DNA of 64,000 nucleotides from Catenulispora acidiphila DSM 44928 (GTDB taxonomy: Bacteria; Actinomycetota; Actinomycetes; Streptomycetales; Catenulisporaceae). The notes under the pieces are model-generated. The model had not been told where the DNA came from. It saw only the letters and a program-made list of their open reading frames with translations, and ran no database searches. The stretch spans positions 2,046,001-2,110,000 of the forward strand of contig NC_013131.1 in the NCBI RefSeq assembly GCF_000024025.1. The letters are read 5' to 3'. Of the stretch, positions 52,972 through 61,691 are shown one piece after another. Within the stretch, counting starts at the first letter, position 1. Each line of letters starts with the position of its first letter. The translations under genes and the position numbers were made by a program.

Positions 52972-53057
52972 GCTCACGGCCACGCAGCCTCCCACGATTC
53001 GCCCGTTCGGCGGTACCCGTCGGGACACGGCTGTGACGCGCCGGTGACGCTTGGGAC

Positions 53058-53759
53058 ATGCTGAAGCGGGCGGCACGCGGCACCGAGAGCTACCTCCGCA
53101 GCGCCCCCGGCACCTACCTCTGGCTGCTGATCCTGCTGGTCACGACCGCCATCCTCAGGCACGTCAGCCCGCACACCGAGCACTGGATCCTGGAACGCCG
53201 CAGCACCAACATCCACTACCTGATGGAGGACCCGCTCCGCGTCCTGATCCAGTCGGCCCTGTGGATCGACGGCGGCAGCTGGCTCTTCTACGCCGCCCTC
53301 TACACCCTCTTCCACGCCCAAGCCGAACGCTGGCTGGGCACCTGGCGCTGGCTCGCGGTGGCCCTCATCAGCCACGTCCTGGCGACCTACGTCAGCGAAG
53401 GCGCCCTGGCCTGGGCGATCCACAACGGCACAGTCCCGCAGTCCAAGCGCTACACCCTCGACTACGGCGTGAGCTACGCCCTGGCCGGCGTGATCGCAGT
53501 CCTCGCCTACTGGTGGCCCCGCGGCTGGATGCGCTGGGTCTACGCAGCCGCCGTCCTGGCCTTCTACGGCCAGGCGATGCTGCGCGGACGCACCTTCACA
53601 GACGTGGGCCACTTCACCGCCACCCTGGTCGGACTGGGGTGCTACCCCCTGACGCGCGGCTGCCCGTCGCCGATGCGGCGCGGGTGGCGCTGGCGCGGGT
53701 TGGTGGCGCCGCCGCCTTTCGGGGTGGTCGGTGGTCGGGGCTTCGGCGGTCAGAACTAG
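53058..53759 (+). CDS. Rhomboid-like membrane protein (paralogue B)
   Basis: A 233-residue protein closely similar in pattern to the 44288-44890 protein: APGTYLWLLILLVTTAI, STNIHYLMEDPLRVLIQSA, GSWLFYAALYTLFHAQAE, RWLGTWRWLAVALISHV, DYGVSYALAGVIAVLAY and FTDVGHFTATLVGLG. The Ser in GVSYALAG and the His in VGH are kept. The last 35 residues are a basic Gly/Arg tail absent from paralogue A. Its stop overlaps the convergent pseudokinase gene's stop by 4 bp. Confidence 0.82.
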   Translation: MLKRAARGTESYLRSAPGTYLWLLILLVTTAILRHVSPHTEHWILERRSTNIHYLMEDPLRVLIQSALWIDGGSWLFYAALYTLFHAQAERWLGTWRWLAVALISHVLATYVSEGALAWAIHNGTVPQSKRYTLDYGVSYALAGVIAVLAYWWPRGWMRWVYAAAVLAFYGQAMLRGRTFTDVGHFTATLVGLGCYPLTRGCPSPMRRGWRWRGLVAPPPFGVVGGRGFGGQN

Positions 53760-56700
53760 TGGGTCGAGGTGGCGGTGCTGGTCGGCCCGCCGGCGCCGCC
53801 GCTGGTCCCGCCGCCGGTGCAGTCGGGCAGCCCCAGAATCCCCGTGGAGCAGGTGCTCGAGGGCGTGGAGGCGCTGCTGCTCGAGTTCTGGGACGAGCTG
53901 GTCGGCCCTGTCGACGTCTCGCTGGAGGAACTGTGCGTCGGCGTCTCATCGCTGGAAGAGTGCGATGAGCTGCTGGGGGAGGACGTGTGGCTCTTGCTGC
54001 GCGTCGGAGTGGTGGTCGAGTGGTGAGCACTCGGCGCGCTGCTGACCGACGTCGTGTCGGAGCCGTTGCTGGTCCCCGTCGGCGTCGTCGGCGCGGCAGT
54101 GGCCGCCGGCACACTGGCGGAGGGCGTATCGCCCGGCGCCCCACCCGTCCCCTGCGGAGCCTTCCCCGACCCGCCGAGCACCACCGCGGTGGCACCCGCC
54201 ACGAGCAGCACGGCAGTCGTCACCGCCCCGACCAGCGTCTTCCGCCGAGGCCCGCCGGCACCGCCGGGACCCCCCGGCGCACTGCGACGGGGGACGTCGA
54301 AGTCGTCATCGTCATCATCGTCGTCCGCGACGGCAGCAGCAGCACTCGCGGCAGCCGCACCCTTCCCGACATCCCCGTCAACCTCCGCGGGCACCTCATC
54401 GAGCGTCCGCGTCGCCTCCGACTCGAGCGTGTTGTCCCGATCAGGATTGAGCACCTGCGTATGGTGCGCATCAACACCCACCGGCTCGGCAACCCCCGGC
54501 CGGAACCAGTCATCCGGCGCACTGGTCTGCACCGGCGCCTTCGGCTCCTCAACATCCGGCCGCGGCATACTCGGCAGACTCACAGCGAAGGCGGACAGCG
54601 AGCGCGGAATCGTCGGACTCGGCTTGGCGGGGATGACCCAGTCGTCTTCGAAGTCAGAGGGGCTGGAGGATTCGGGCTCCGGTTCCGGCTCCGGATCCGC
54701 TTCTGAACCTGCTTCAGCCTCGGCCGACTCAGACGCTTCGGCTTCGGCCTCAGCCTCAGCTTCCGGCTCGCCCTCAGCTTCTTTCGCCTCGCCCTCAGCC
54801 TTAGCTTCCGCCTCGACCTCAGCTTCCGCCCCCAGCTCGGGCTCAGCTTCCGGCTCAACATGCGCCGCCGGAGCAAACGCATCAAACGCAGAAAGAAGCT
54901 CGCTGCTGTCCTCGATCAGCGACACATAGTCGGAGTCGGCATCCTCATCGGCGAGCACATCGGACTCGGAGTCGGCCTCGGCCTCGGACTCCGACTCGGA
55001 TTCGGACTCGGACTCGGATTCGGACTCCGACTCGGATTCGGACTCCGCCGCCACCGGATCGCTCGACTCAGCGACCACATCATCGCCCGCCTCAGCCTCA
55101 GCCTCAGCCTTTGCTTCAGCTTCAGCCCCAGCTTCAGCCCCAGCTTCAGCCCCAGCTTCAGCCCCAGCTTCAGCCCCAGCTTCAGCCCCAGCTTCAGCTT
55201 CAGCTTCCTCAGGCTCCTGCTCCACGAAAGCGTCGGACCAGACACCCGAACCGACCTCAGCACCGCTCTCGTCCCCAGCCGCCTCCGCACTCGGCGAATC
55301 GGCATCCGGCGTCAGCTCGTCCGCAGCAGCATCTTCCGGCTCGGCACCATCAGTCTCCGGCTCATCCCAGTGCCCACTCACCGGCTCGGCATCGACCTCC
55401 GCAGCCGCTCCCCCCGACCGGTCGGCAAACACGTCGAACCCACTCGGCGTGTAAGGGGCACCCCCCGCATCCGTCGCCCGCACAGCCCGCGCACCATCGA
55501 ACGCCGCCAGCACATCCGCCTCAGCGCCGCCCTCAGGCTCCGCCTTGCCGGCCCTCGAGAACCAGTCATGGTCCTCATCGCCCTCGGACTCACCCTCCGC
55601 AAGCGATTCAGCTCCAGCGACCTCGTCAACTCCCGCAGCCTCATCAGCCCCGACGCCCGATCCGGCTCCGCTGACCTCGCCAGATCCCGCGCCCGCACCA
55701 ACTCCGGCGCCCTCGTGGACCTCCGCGACCTCATCAGCCGCGTCCTCAGCCCTCACAGCTTCAGCCGCCTCGGCCTCGGCGCGCGCCACCTCTGCCGCCT
55801 CGGCCTCGACCCTCGCAGCTTCAGCCGCTGCCGCCTCGGCCGCTGCCACTTCAGCCCGCTCTACCTCGGCTCCCGCCGCCTCGACTCTCGCAGCTTCAGC
55901 AGCTGCCTCGGCCCGCGCGACCTCGGCCGCTTCAGCTGCCGCCGCCTCGACCCGCGCAGCTTCAGCCGCCGCCTCAGCTCGCGCCACCTCGGCTGCCTCG
56001 GCCGCAATCCTTGCCGTCTCAGCTGCCTCAGCCTCAGCCCGCGCCGCTTCAGCTGCCGCCGCCTCGACCCGGGCAGCTTCAGCCGCCGCCTCAGCCCGCG
56101 CTACCTCCGCTGCCTCAGCCTCAGCCCGCGCCGCCTCAACCTCCGCACCCTCGCCGCCGAAGCCCTCGCCCGCAGCCTCCTCGCCCCCGCCCAGCAGCGC
56201 CTCATCGATCGGCTCGCCCATCGGCGGCGGCATCTCCGCCTCGCCGTCAGCCGCAGCCGCAGCCAAAGCCCCAGCCTCCGCCACCGGCGCGCCGTCCCCC
56301 ATTCCGAGCAACGCCTCGTCGATCGGCTCCCCGACCGGCGGCGCCTCGGCCCGCCCCGCCGCTCCCGCCAGCTCGACGCCCTCGGTGCGCGCTGCCGCCG
56401 CGGCCCAGCCGCTCAGCAGCGCGCGCCCGCGCTGCTGCCAGTCGGTGCCGTAGAGGGTGCCGGCGGTGGCGGTGACCTCGTCGAGGAAGGTGTGGGGGGT
56501 GGCCGGGCGGTGGGTGGGGTCGGCGGCCATGCCGTGTTGGACCAGGGGGCGGAGTTCTTGGGGGGCGAATTCGGCGATGATCTCCGCGTATTCGTGGAGG
56601 GCGGCGAGGTCGTCGCGGGTGGCGGCGACGAAGGGGGCCTCGTTGGTCAGGCATTCGAAGAAGACGGCGGTGGCGCTGAAGACGTCGCTGACTTCGTCGG

Positions 56701-56959
56701 CTGTGGCGCCTTGGAGGCGCTCGGGTGCCAGATAACTGGGGGAATTGGGGATGAAGGGGGCGCCTGATTCGTTGAATCCGGTCAGGGCGATGCCCCCGGA
56801 GCCGTCCACGCGGACGTGCTCGGGGCGCACGTCGCCGTGCACCGCGGCCAGGGTCACCAGCATCCCGGCCAGCACCGAGGCCGCGGCCTCCGGCGCCATC
56901 GCTTCTGACTCCCGCAGCACCGCGCGCAGCGACACGCCCTCGACCAGCCCGTTCCTCAC
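53756..56959 (-). CDS. Giant low-complexity pseudokinase-like membrane protein, N-lobe missing
   Basis: A 1,067-residue protein. Residues 1-175 look like the C-lobe of a bacterial Ser/Thr kinase: AAVHGDVRPEHV (39-50) for the catalytic loop, TGFN (60-63) where DFG should be, YLAPERL (76-82), SDVFSATAVFFECLTNEAPF (91-110). With no N-lobe, no VAIK lysine and no metal-binding Asp, ATP-dependent catalysis is unlikely. Residues 240-400 are Ala/Glu-rich coiled-coil-like repeats, 560-760 are EAGA and ESES repeats, a membrane helix (LVGAVTTAVLLVAGATAVVL) lies near 900, and a Ser/Thr-rich tail ends the protein. A GTG starts the frame; TGA closes it about 60 bp upstream, so the N-lobe is truly absent. 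Confidence 0.75.
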   Translation of the reverse strand: MRNGLVEGVSLRAVLRESEAMAPEAAASVLAGMLVTLAAVHGDVRPEHVRVDGSGGIALTGFNESGAPFIPNSPSYLAPERLQGATADEVSDVFSATAVFFECLTNEAPFVAATRDDLAALHEYAEIIAEFAPQELRPLVQHGMAADPTHRPATPHTFLDEVTATAGTLYGTDWQQRGRALLSGWAAAAARTEGVELAGAAGRAEAPPVGEPIDEALLGMGDGAPVAEAGALAAAAADGEAEMPPPMGEPIDEALLGGGEEAAGEGFGGEGAEVEAARAEAEAAEVARAEAAAEAARVEAAAAEAARAEAEAAETARIAAEAAEVARAEAAAEAARVEAAAAEAAEVARAEAAAEAARVEAAGAEVERAEVAAAEAAAAEAARVEAEAAEVARAEAEAAEAVRAEDAADEVAEVHEGAGVGAGAGSGEVSGAGSGVGADEAAGVDEVAGAESLAEGESEGDEDHDWFSRAGKAEPEGGAEADVLAAFDGARAVRATDAGGAPYTPSGFDVFADRSGGAAAEVDAEPVSGHWDEPETDGAEPEDAAADELTPDADSPSAEAAGDESGAEVGSGVWSDAFVEQEPEEAEAEAGAEAGAEAGAEAGAEAGAEAGAEAEAKAEAEAEAGDDVVAESSDPVAAESESESESESESESESESESEAEADSESDVLADEDADSDYVSLIEDSSELLSAFDAFAPAAHVEPEAEPELGAEAEVEAEAKAEGEAKEAEGEPEAEAEAEAEASESAEAEAGSEADPEPEPEPESSSPSDFEDDWVIPAKPSPTIPRSLSAFAVSLPSMPRPDVEEPKAPVQTSAPDDWFRPGVAEPVGVDAHHTQVLNPDRDNTLESEATRTLDEVPAEVDGDVGKGAAAASAAAAVADDDDDDDDFDVPRRSAPGGPGGAGGPRRKTLVGAVTTAVLLVAGATAVVLGGSGKAPQGTGGAPGDTPSASVPAATAAPTTPTGTSNGSDTTSVSSAPSAHHSTTTPTRSKSHTSSPSSSSHSSSDETPTHSSSSETSTGPTSSSQNSSSSASTPSSTCSTGILGLPDCTGGGTSGGAGGPTSTATSTH
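54983..55192. repeat. Coding tandem repeats (Ser-Glu and Glu-Ala-Gly-Ala) in the pseudokinase gene
   Basis: Two arrays: at 54983-55046, 6-bp units alternating GACTCG/GATTCG (Ser-Glu dipeptides), and at 55121-55192, six 12-bp units of TTCAGCCCCAGC (Glu-Ala-Gly-Ala on the minus strand). Both are in frame and prone to length change. Confidence 0.9.
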
Positions 56960-57035
56960 GCAGGCCTGTTTACCTGATTGCGGGCCGCAACCACAACGTC
57001 TGACCGAACCGGCACGTCACAGACCCGCCCGCGAA

Positions 57036-57066
57036 CGCCCGAGCGCCGTGATCATCGGCTCGGGCG
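57036..57066 (-). terminator. Terminator after the PNPOx-like gene
   Basis: CGCCCGAGC (57036-57044) and GCTCGGGCG (57058-57066) form a perfect 9-bp stem with a 13-base loop, 35 bp after the 57102 stop and upstream of the pseudokinase gene. Confidence 0.7.
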
Positions 57067-57101
57067 CGCGCCGGAGAGCGAAAAACTCCGATCGGCGCCC
57101 C

Positions 57102-57614
57102 TTACCTCAGGACGCTGAGCTCCAGATAGTTCCGCCGTCCGAGGTGCGGCTCGTCGACCAGCCGCAGCCGCGCCACCCGCAGCCGGTACAGACTCGCCGC
57201 TCCCGTCCCCTCCAGATAAGCGGCACGCACCGCCGGGTCGCCCCCGAACGACGGGAACCGCTCCCGATACGCCTCGAACGCCGCCTCCCCCTCCGCCCCG
57301 ACGACCGCCCCGCACTCCCCGCTCAGCTGCATCCCGCGCAAGCCCTCGCCGAACTCCGGCGGCGGCAGCCAGATCGCCGCCGCGGCCTCGGCCCGCTCAG
57401 AGGAGTTCTGCCCGTGTTGCGTACTCGGCTCGCTGACGAAGAAGAGGTCGAATTCACTCCCCACCGCGAAGAACGCCATGTTCGCGTGCGGAGTACCCGC
57501 GGCATCGGCGGTGGCCAGCGACAGGACCATGGTCCCGGCGGCGATCGCCTCGATGCTGGAGGCGATGACGGAAGAGGGTTGCTCAGTGCCTTCGAAACCC
57601 ACGGAGAGCGCCAC
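57102..57614 (-). CDS. Pyridoxamine 5'-phosphate oxidase-like flavin-binding protein
   Basis: A 170-residue split-barrel protein. TMVLSLATADAAGTPHANMAFFAV and FDLFFVSEPSTQHGQN are the FMN-binding strands of the PNPOx-like superfamily; RLVDEPHLGRRNYLEL ends the fold. Whether it binds FMN, F420 or heme is not clear. It is 38 bases downstream of the phosphopantetheinyl transferase gene on the same strand. Confidence 0.83.
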   Translation of the reverse strand: MALSVGFEGTEQPSSVIASSIEAIAAGTMVLSLATADAAGTPHANMAFFAVGSEFDLFFVSEPSTQHGQNSSERAEAAAAIWLPPPEFGEGLRGMQLSGECGAVVGAEGEAAFEAYRERFPSFGGDPAVRAAYLEGTGAASLYRLRVARLRLVDEPHLGRRNYLELSVLR

Positions 57615-57652
57615 GGCCGGAACCTGCCCGGCCCGTCACGAGGGCAAACCGG

Positions 57653-58363
57653 TCACACCGTGACGGCAGTGAGCACGAGCCCTGATTCGATCGTCCAACG
57701 TCCGGTCATCCGCGTGATCGGCGCCCCGCTCTGCAGAATCCGCGCCGAGAACGTGCCGGACATTCCCTCGGCCGCCGGCACGAACTCCACCGAAGCCTCC
57801 CCGAACCCCAGCCACCGCCGCGCCACAGGGAACCACGCCTTGTAGACCGATTCCTTCGCGCTGAACACCAAACGGTCCCACCGCACCTGCGGACGCTCCG
57901 CCGCCAACGCGGCCAGCCCCGGCATCTCATCCGGACGCGCGATGGTGTCGAAGACGCCCTGCGGCAGCGGACCGTGCGGCTCGGCATCGATGCCGATTCC
58001 CGTGACGGGACCAACGAATCCGCCGCCGACGACACGCCCGACGTCCCCGACACGCCCAACACCCCCGCCGCCCCCACCCCGCGCGACCGCCGCCGCCCGA
58101 TACCCCCGGCAGTGCGTCATGCTCCCCACGATCCCCGCCGGCCACAACGGCTCCCGATTGCCGCCAGTCAGGATCGCCACCGGCGGCAACCCCAGCCGCC
58201 CCAACGCGACCCGCGCCAAATGCCGCGTCGTCGTGTACTCCAGCCGCCGCTTCTCCACGGCCCGCGCGACCACCGCCTCCTCACCCGGAAGCAGCACCGC
58301 GTCCTCGGGATCGCCGAAGACCTCTTCGACCGCCACCTCCGGCGGGAGCAGACTCGCCAGCAC
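57653..58363 (-). CDS. 4'-phosphopantetheinyl transferase (Sfp/EntD type)
   Basis: A 236-residue enzyme that loads phosphopantetheine on carrier proteins. The motifs are complete: GSMTHCRGYRAAAV (P1b), GIGIDAEPH (Mg-binding Asp and Glu) and FSAKESVYKAWFP (P3). Between the first two lies an unusual Gly/Val-rich insertion (RGGGGGGVGRVGDVGRVVGGG, about 95-115, quoted in part). The window holds no NRPS or PKS; the siderophore operon is NRPS-independent, so its partners are elsewhere. Confidence 0.92.
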   Translation of the reverse strand: MLASLLPPEVAVEEVFGDPEDAVLLPGEEAVVARAVEKRRLEYTTTRHLARVALGRLGLPPVAILTGGNREPLWPAGIVGSMTHCRGYRAAAVARGGGGGGVGRVGDVGRVVGGGFVGPVTGIGIDAEPHGPLPQGVFDTIARPDEMPGLAALAAERPQVRWDRLVFSAKESVYKAWFPVARRWLGFGEASVEFVPAAEGMSGTFSARILQSGAPITRMTGRWTIESGLVLTAVTV

Positions 58364-58489
58364 GCCGTGCGTCTCCGTTCTGCGTCAGCCCGAGCCGCCT
58401 TGTCAGGCTTCTGATAGAGCGGGCGGCGGCAGCCCGGGCACCCCGGACCGCCGCCACCGCCGCCGCTGTAACCGACCTCGCGCCAGCAG

Positions 58490-59491
58490 CTACGGCCGCG
58501 TCGCCGGCGACACCGTCCGCGCCGGGTCCCGCACGACGTGCGCGCCGAGCACCTCGTCGATCTGCTTCATCACGTCCTCGGGCAGCTTCACGCCGGCCGC
58601 CTTGACGTTCTCGGCGACCTGCTCCGGACGCGAGGCGCCGATAATCGCCGCCGAGACGTTCGGGTTCTGCAGCACCCACGCCACGGCCAGCTGCGCCATG
58701 CTCAGGTCGACCGCCTCGGCGATCGGCTTGAGCTGCTGCACCGCCTCCAGCAGGTCCCGGTTGGCGACCAGGTCGCGCATCACGTTCGCGCCGGAGTTCT
58801 CATCGGTCGCGCGGGAGCCGGCCGGCAGCTCGGCGCCGGGCAGGTACTTGCCGGTCAGGATGCCCTGGGCGATCGGGGACCAGACGATCTGGCCCAGGCC
58901 CAGCTCCTCGGAGGTCGGGACGACCTCGGCCTCGATGACCCGCCACAGCATCGAGTACTGCGGCTGGTTGGAGATCAGCTGGACCTTCAGCTCGTCGGCC
59001 AGGGCCTTGGCGGCGCGGATCTCCGAGGCCTTCCACTCCGACACGCCGATGTACAGCGCCTTGCCGCTGTGCACGACGTCGGCGAAGGCCGCCATCGTCT
59101 CCTCAAGCGGCGTCGAGTAGTCGTACCGGTGCGCCTGGTACAGGTCGACGTAGTCGGTCTGCAGCCGCTTCAGCGAGCCGTTGATCGACTCCATGATGTG
59201 CTTGCGCGACAGGCCGCGGTCGTTGCGGCCCGGACCGGTGGGCCAGAACACCTTGGTGAAGATCTCCAGGCCCTCGCGGCGCTCGCCGGTCAGCGCGCGG
59301 CCCATCACGGCCTCGGCGCGGGTCCCGGCGTAGACGTCCGCCGTGTCGAAGGTGGTGATCCCCGCGTCCAGGGCGGCCCGCACGCAGGCCAGCGCGGCGT
59401 CCTCCTCCACCTGCGAGCCGTGGGTGATCCAGTTGCCGTAGGCGATCTCGCTGATGATCAGGCCGGAGCGGCCGAGATGACGGAATTCCAT
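58490..59491 (-). CDS. Aldo/keto reductase (KvB/YghZ-like)
   Basis: A 333-residue NADPH-dependent TIM-barrel oxidoreductase. MEFRHLGRSGLIISEIAYG starts the fold; the catalytic tetrad is in FDTADVYAGTRAEAVMG (Asp, Tyr), IFTKVFWPTG (Lys) and YQAHRYDYSTP (His). The C-terminal cofactor loop IIGASRPEQVAENV is present. It resembles potassium-channel beta-subunit-like reductases such as YghZ. The substrate is unknown. Confidence 0.93.
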   Translation of the reverse strand: MEFRHLGRSGLIISEIAYGNWITHGSQVEEDAALACVRAALDAGITTFDTADVYAGTRAEAVMGRALTGERREGLEIFTKVFWPTGPGRNDRGLSRKHIMESINGSLKRLQTDYVDLYQAHRYDYSTPLEETMAAFADVVHSGKALYIGVSEWKASEIRAAKALADELKVQLISNQPQYSMLWRVIEAEVVPTSEELGLGQIVWSPIAQGILTGKYLPGAELPAGSRATDENSGANVMRDLVANRDLLEAVQQLKPIAEAVDLSMAQLAVAWVLQNPNVSAAIIGASRPEQVAENVKAAGVKLPEDVMKQIDEVLGAHVVRDPARTVSPATRP

Positions 59492-59618
59492 GACCTCAGA
59501 CTACGACCCGCCGTAAGGAGCCCAGACCGGAGTGACCTTGACACCCGAACGGAGGCACACGGGCGCGCCGGTTCGCCGAGCCGATCACCCGGGAGCCTTT
59601 CGTGCGTGCCGGAAGCCC

Positions 59619-60170
59619 TTACGGCTTCTCGCCGCGCTTCAGCCGCGGCTTGGGCAGCCGCCACTTGCGGAACTGCATCGACCGCATGAGCGAGTACCAG
59701 CCGATCCGTCCCAGGTCGGCGTCCGGGAAGCGCCGGTGCGCCTCCTTCTTCACGCCGCGCACCAGCAGCACCGAGTCGACCACGATCGCCACCAGCATCA
59801 CCAGCCACAGCACCACCGACAGCAGCGCCACCGACGGGACCGAGGCGACGACGAACAGCAGCACCGCGAAGACGATGAAGAACTCGGCGATCCGGAAGCG
59901 TGAGTCGACGTAGTCGCGGGCGAACTGCTTGACCGGCCCGCCGTGCTGGCGCTCGGTCGCGGCCTTGAAGTCGCGGTCGCGCGCCTGGCGTTTGGCCTTC
60001 TTGGGATCGGAACTGATCCCGGACAGCCGCTGCTTGCGGGCGAGCTCGGCCTCGCGGCGGGTGGGCGTGGCACGGCCCTTTTTGGCGGCCTGCGCCTCTT
60101 CCAGCAGGAGCTGCTCCTGCTCGGACGCGGCCCGCTCGGCCTCATCAGTGGATTTCTGCTTCCGGAACAC
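59619..60170 (-). CDS. DUF3043 membrane protein
   Basis: A 183-residue protein typical of the actinobacterial DUF3043 family. A long basic N-terminal region (KKGRATPTRREAELARKQRL, then KAKRQARDRDF) precedes two close membrane helices (FIVFAVLLFVVASVPSV and VVLWLVMLVAIVVDSVLL) and the tail DADLGRIGWYSLMRSMQFR. Function unknown. It is divergent from pspA. Confidence 0.9.
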   Translation of the reverse strand: MFRKQKSTDEAERAASEQEQLLLEEAQAAKKGRATPTRREAELARKQRLSGISSDPKKAKRQARDRDFKAATERQHGGPVKQFARDYVDSRFRIAEFFIVFAVLLFVVASVPSVALLSVVLWLVMLVAIVVDSVLLVRGVKKEAHRRFPDADLGRIGWYSLMRSMQFRKWRLPKPRLKRGEKP

Positions 60171-60280
60171 GGGATGACTCTAAGGCCACCGCCCCGCCGG
60201 GACGAAAGCCGCGACCTCCGGCCGCCGTGAAGCCATGACCTTCAGTAGGTGCCGGGAAGGGGTGGCGGGCCGTATGGTAA

Positions 60281-60294
60281 GTCCTGACCAGGAC
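60281..60294. promoter_or_regulatory. Palindrome in the pspA upstream region
   Basis: GTCCTGACCAGGAC (6-bp arms, 2-bp spacer) is flanked by ATGGT and ACCAT one base off symmetry, giving a dyad of about 26 bp, 85 bp before pspA. It could be an operator of pspA or of the divergent DUF3043 gene. It does not look like a standard ClgR site. Confidence 0.4.
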
Positions 60295-60378
60295 ACCATC
60301 GTTGGACGACATTCAGGGCGATTCGCTAGACGGGTCGCGTCGGACACATGAAGACGTGAAGGGGGCGCGGCAGAGCCC

Positions 60379-61200
60379 ATGAGTGGCGTCATGAAGCGCA
60401 TGAAGTTGATCTTCCAGGCCAAGGCCAACAAGGCGCTGGACAAGTACGAGGACCCGCGCGAGACGCTCGACCTTTCGTACCAGAAGCAGCTGGAACTGCT
60501 GCAGAAGGTACGCCGGGGCGTCGCCGACGTGGCCACCTCGCGCAAGCGCCTGGAGCTGCAGATGAAGCAGCTGCAGGACCAGGCCGACAAGCACGAGACC
60601 CAGGCCCGCCGGGCGCTGGAGGTCGGCCGTGAGGACCTGGCCCGCGAGGCCCTGTCCCGCCGCGGCGGCATCCAGCAGCAGATCACCGACCTGCAGACCC
60701 AGTACGCGGCGCTGCAGGGCGAGGAGGAGAAGCTCACCCGGGCCTCCCAGTCGCTGCAGGCCAAGGTCGACGCCTTCCGGACCAAGAAGGAGACGCTCAA
60801 GGCCACCTACACCGCGGCCGAGGCGACCACCCGGATCGGCGAGGCGTTCTCCGGCATCTCCGAGGAGATGTCCGACGTCGGCATGGCGATCCAGCGCGCC
60901 GAGGACAAGACCCTGCAGCTGCAGGCCCGCGGTTCGGCCATCGACGAGCTGCTGGCCTCCGGCGCGCTCAACGACCCGACCGGCATGGCCAAGGACGACA
61001 TCACCACCGAGCTGGAGCGCCTGTCGTCCGGCTCGGACGTCGACAACCAGCTCGAGGCGATGAAGCGCGAGCTGACCGGCGGTCCGTCGGCCAAGCAGAT
61101 CGAGGCGGGCAAGACCGTCGGGAACGCGTCCGACCAGGGCGTTTCCGACGCTGAGGAGGTCAGCGCCAGGGGGCAGGACAGAGAGGGAGAGGCGCGATGA
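60379..61200 (+). CDS. pspA: PspA/IM30 family membrane-stress protein
   Basis: A 273-residue ESCRT-III-like coiled-coil protein that polymerises on and protects the inner membrane. MSGVMKRMKLIFQAKANKALDK is the amphipathic helix; EDPRETLDLSYQKQLELLQKV starts the long coiled coil to about residue 220. The Ser/Glu/Gly-rich end is disordered. AAGGGGG precedes the ATG. It overlaps pspAA by an ATGA. Confidence 0.95.
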   Translation: MSGVMKRMKLIFQAKANKALDKYEDPRETLDLSYQKQLELLQKVRRGVADVATSRKRLELQMKQLQDQADKHETQARRALEVGREDLAREALSRRGGIQQQITDLQTQYAALQGEEEKLTRASQSLQAKVDAFRTKKETLKATYTAAEATTRIGEAFSGISEEMSDVGMAIQRAEDKTLQLQARGSAIDELLASGALNDPTGMAKDDITTELERLSSGSDVDNQLEAMKRELTGGPSAKQIEAGKTVGNASDQGVSDAEEVSARGQDREGEAR

Positions 61201-61475
61201 TCGTCCGCATTCTCACCGAGGGCCAGCTCGAGGTCCCGGACGACACGATCGAGGAGCTCAACGCCCTGGACACCAAGGTCCTGGAGACCTGCCAGGCCAA
61301 GGACCCCGAGGCGTTCCGCACCGCGCTGGACACCCTGCTGGCCCGCGTTCGCGAGGTCGGCACCCCCATCCCGCTGGACCGGCTGGTGGAGAGCGACTTC
61401 GTGCTCCCGATGGCCGACTCCACGCTGGAGGAGGTCGAGGCGATGATGTCCGAGGAAGGGCTCATCCCCGGCTGA
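61197..61475 (+). CDS. pspAA: PspA-associated protein PspAA
   Basis: A 92-residue protein always found beside pspA in actinobacteria. IVRILTEGQLEVPDDTIEELNALD is the conserved N-terminus; FVLPMADSTLEEVEAMMSEEGLIPG ends it (in part DSTLEEVEAMMSEE). It shares an ATGA overlap with pspA. Its presumed role is as a cytosolic partner of PspA. Confidence 0.93.
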   Translation: MIVRILTEGQLEVPDDTIEELNALDTKVLETCQAKDPEAFRTALDTLLARVREVGTPIPLDRLVESDFVLPMADSTLEEVEAMMSEEGLIPG

Positions 61476-61691
61476 GTCACCCGCACGGGCGCATCCCCGC
61501 TGGTCCTGGACTGCCGCCGCCCCGGACGCCGGTACCACCGGCTCCGGTGTGGCGGTAGTCTCTTTGCCCCGCGCGGACCGCGCCCACGGGGAACCTCTGA
61601 AGTGCTTTTCGCGTTGCACCGGTTAACGGATCGATCACCGGATCGGTCCACAGGTTGACCGCCCGGGCGGTCGAACAGGGAGAGACCACCA

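Noticed and set aside
54860-56767. 635-codon plus-strand frame opposite the pseudokinase gene
   Set aside because: It is made of Leu/Arg/Ser repeats that mirror the low-complexity minus-strand gene. The minus frame has kinase-like and membrane segments.
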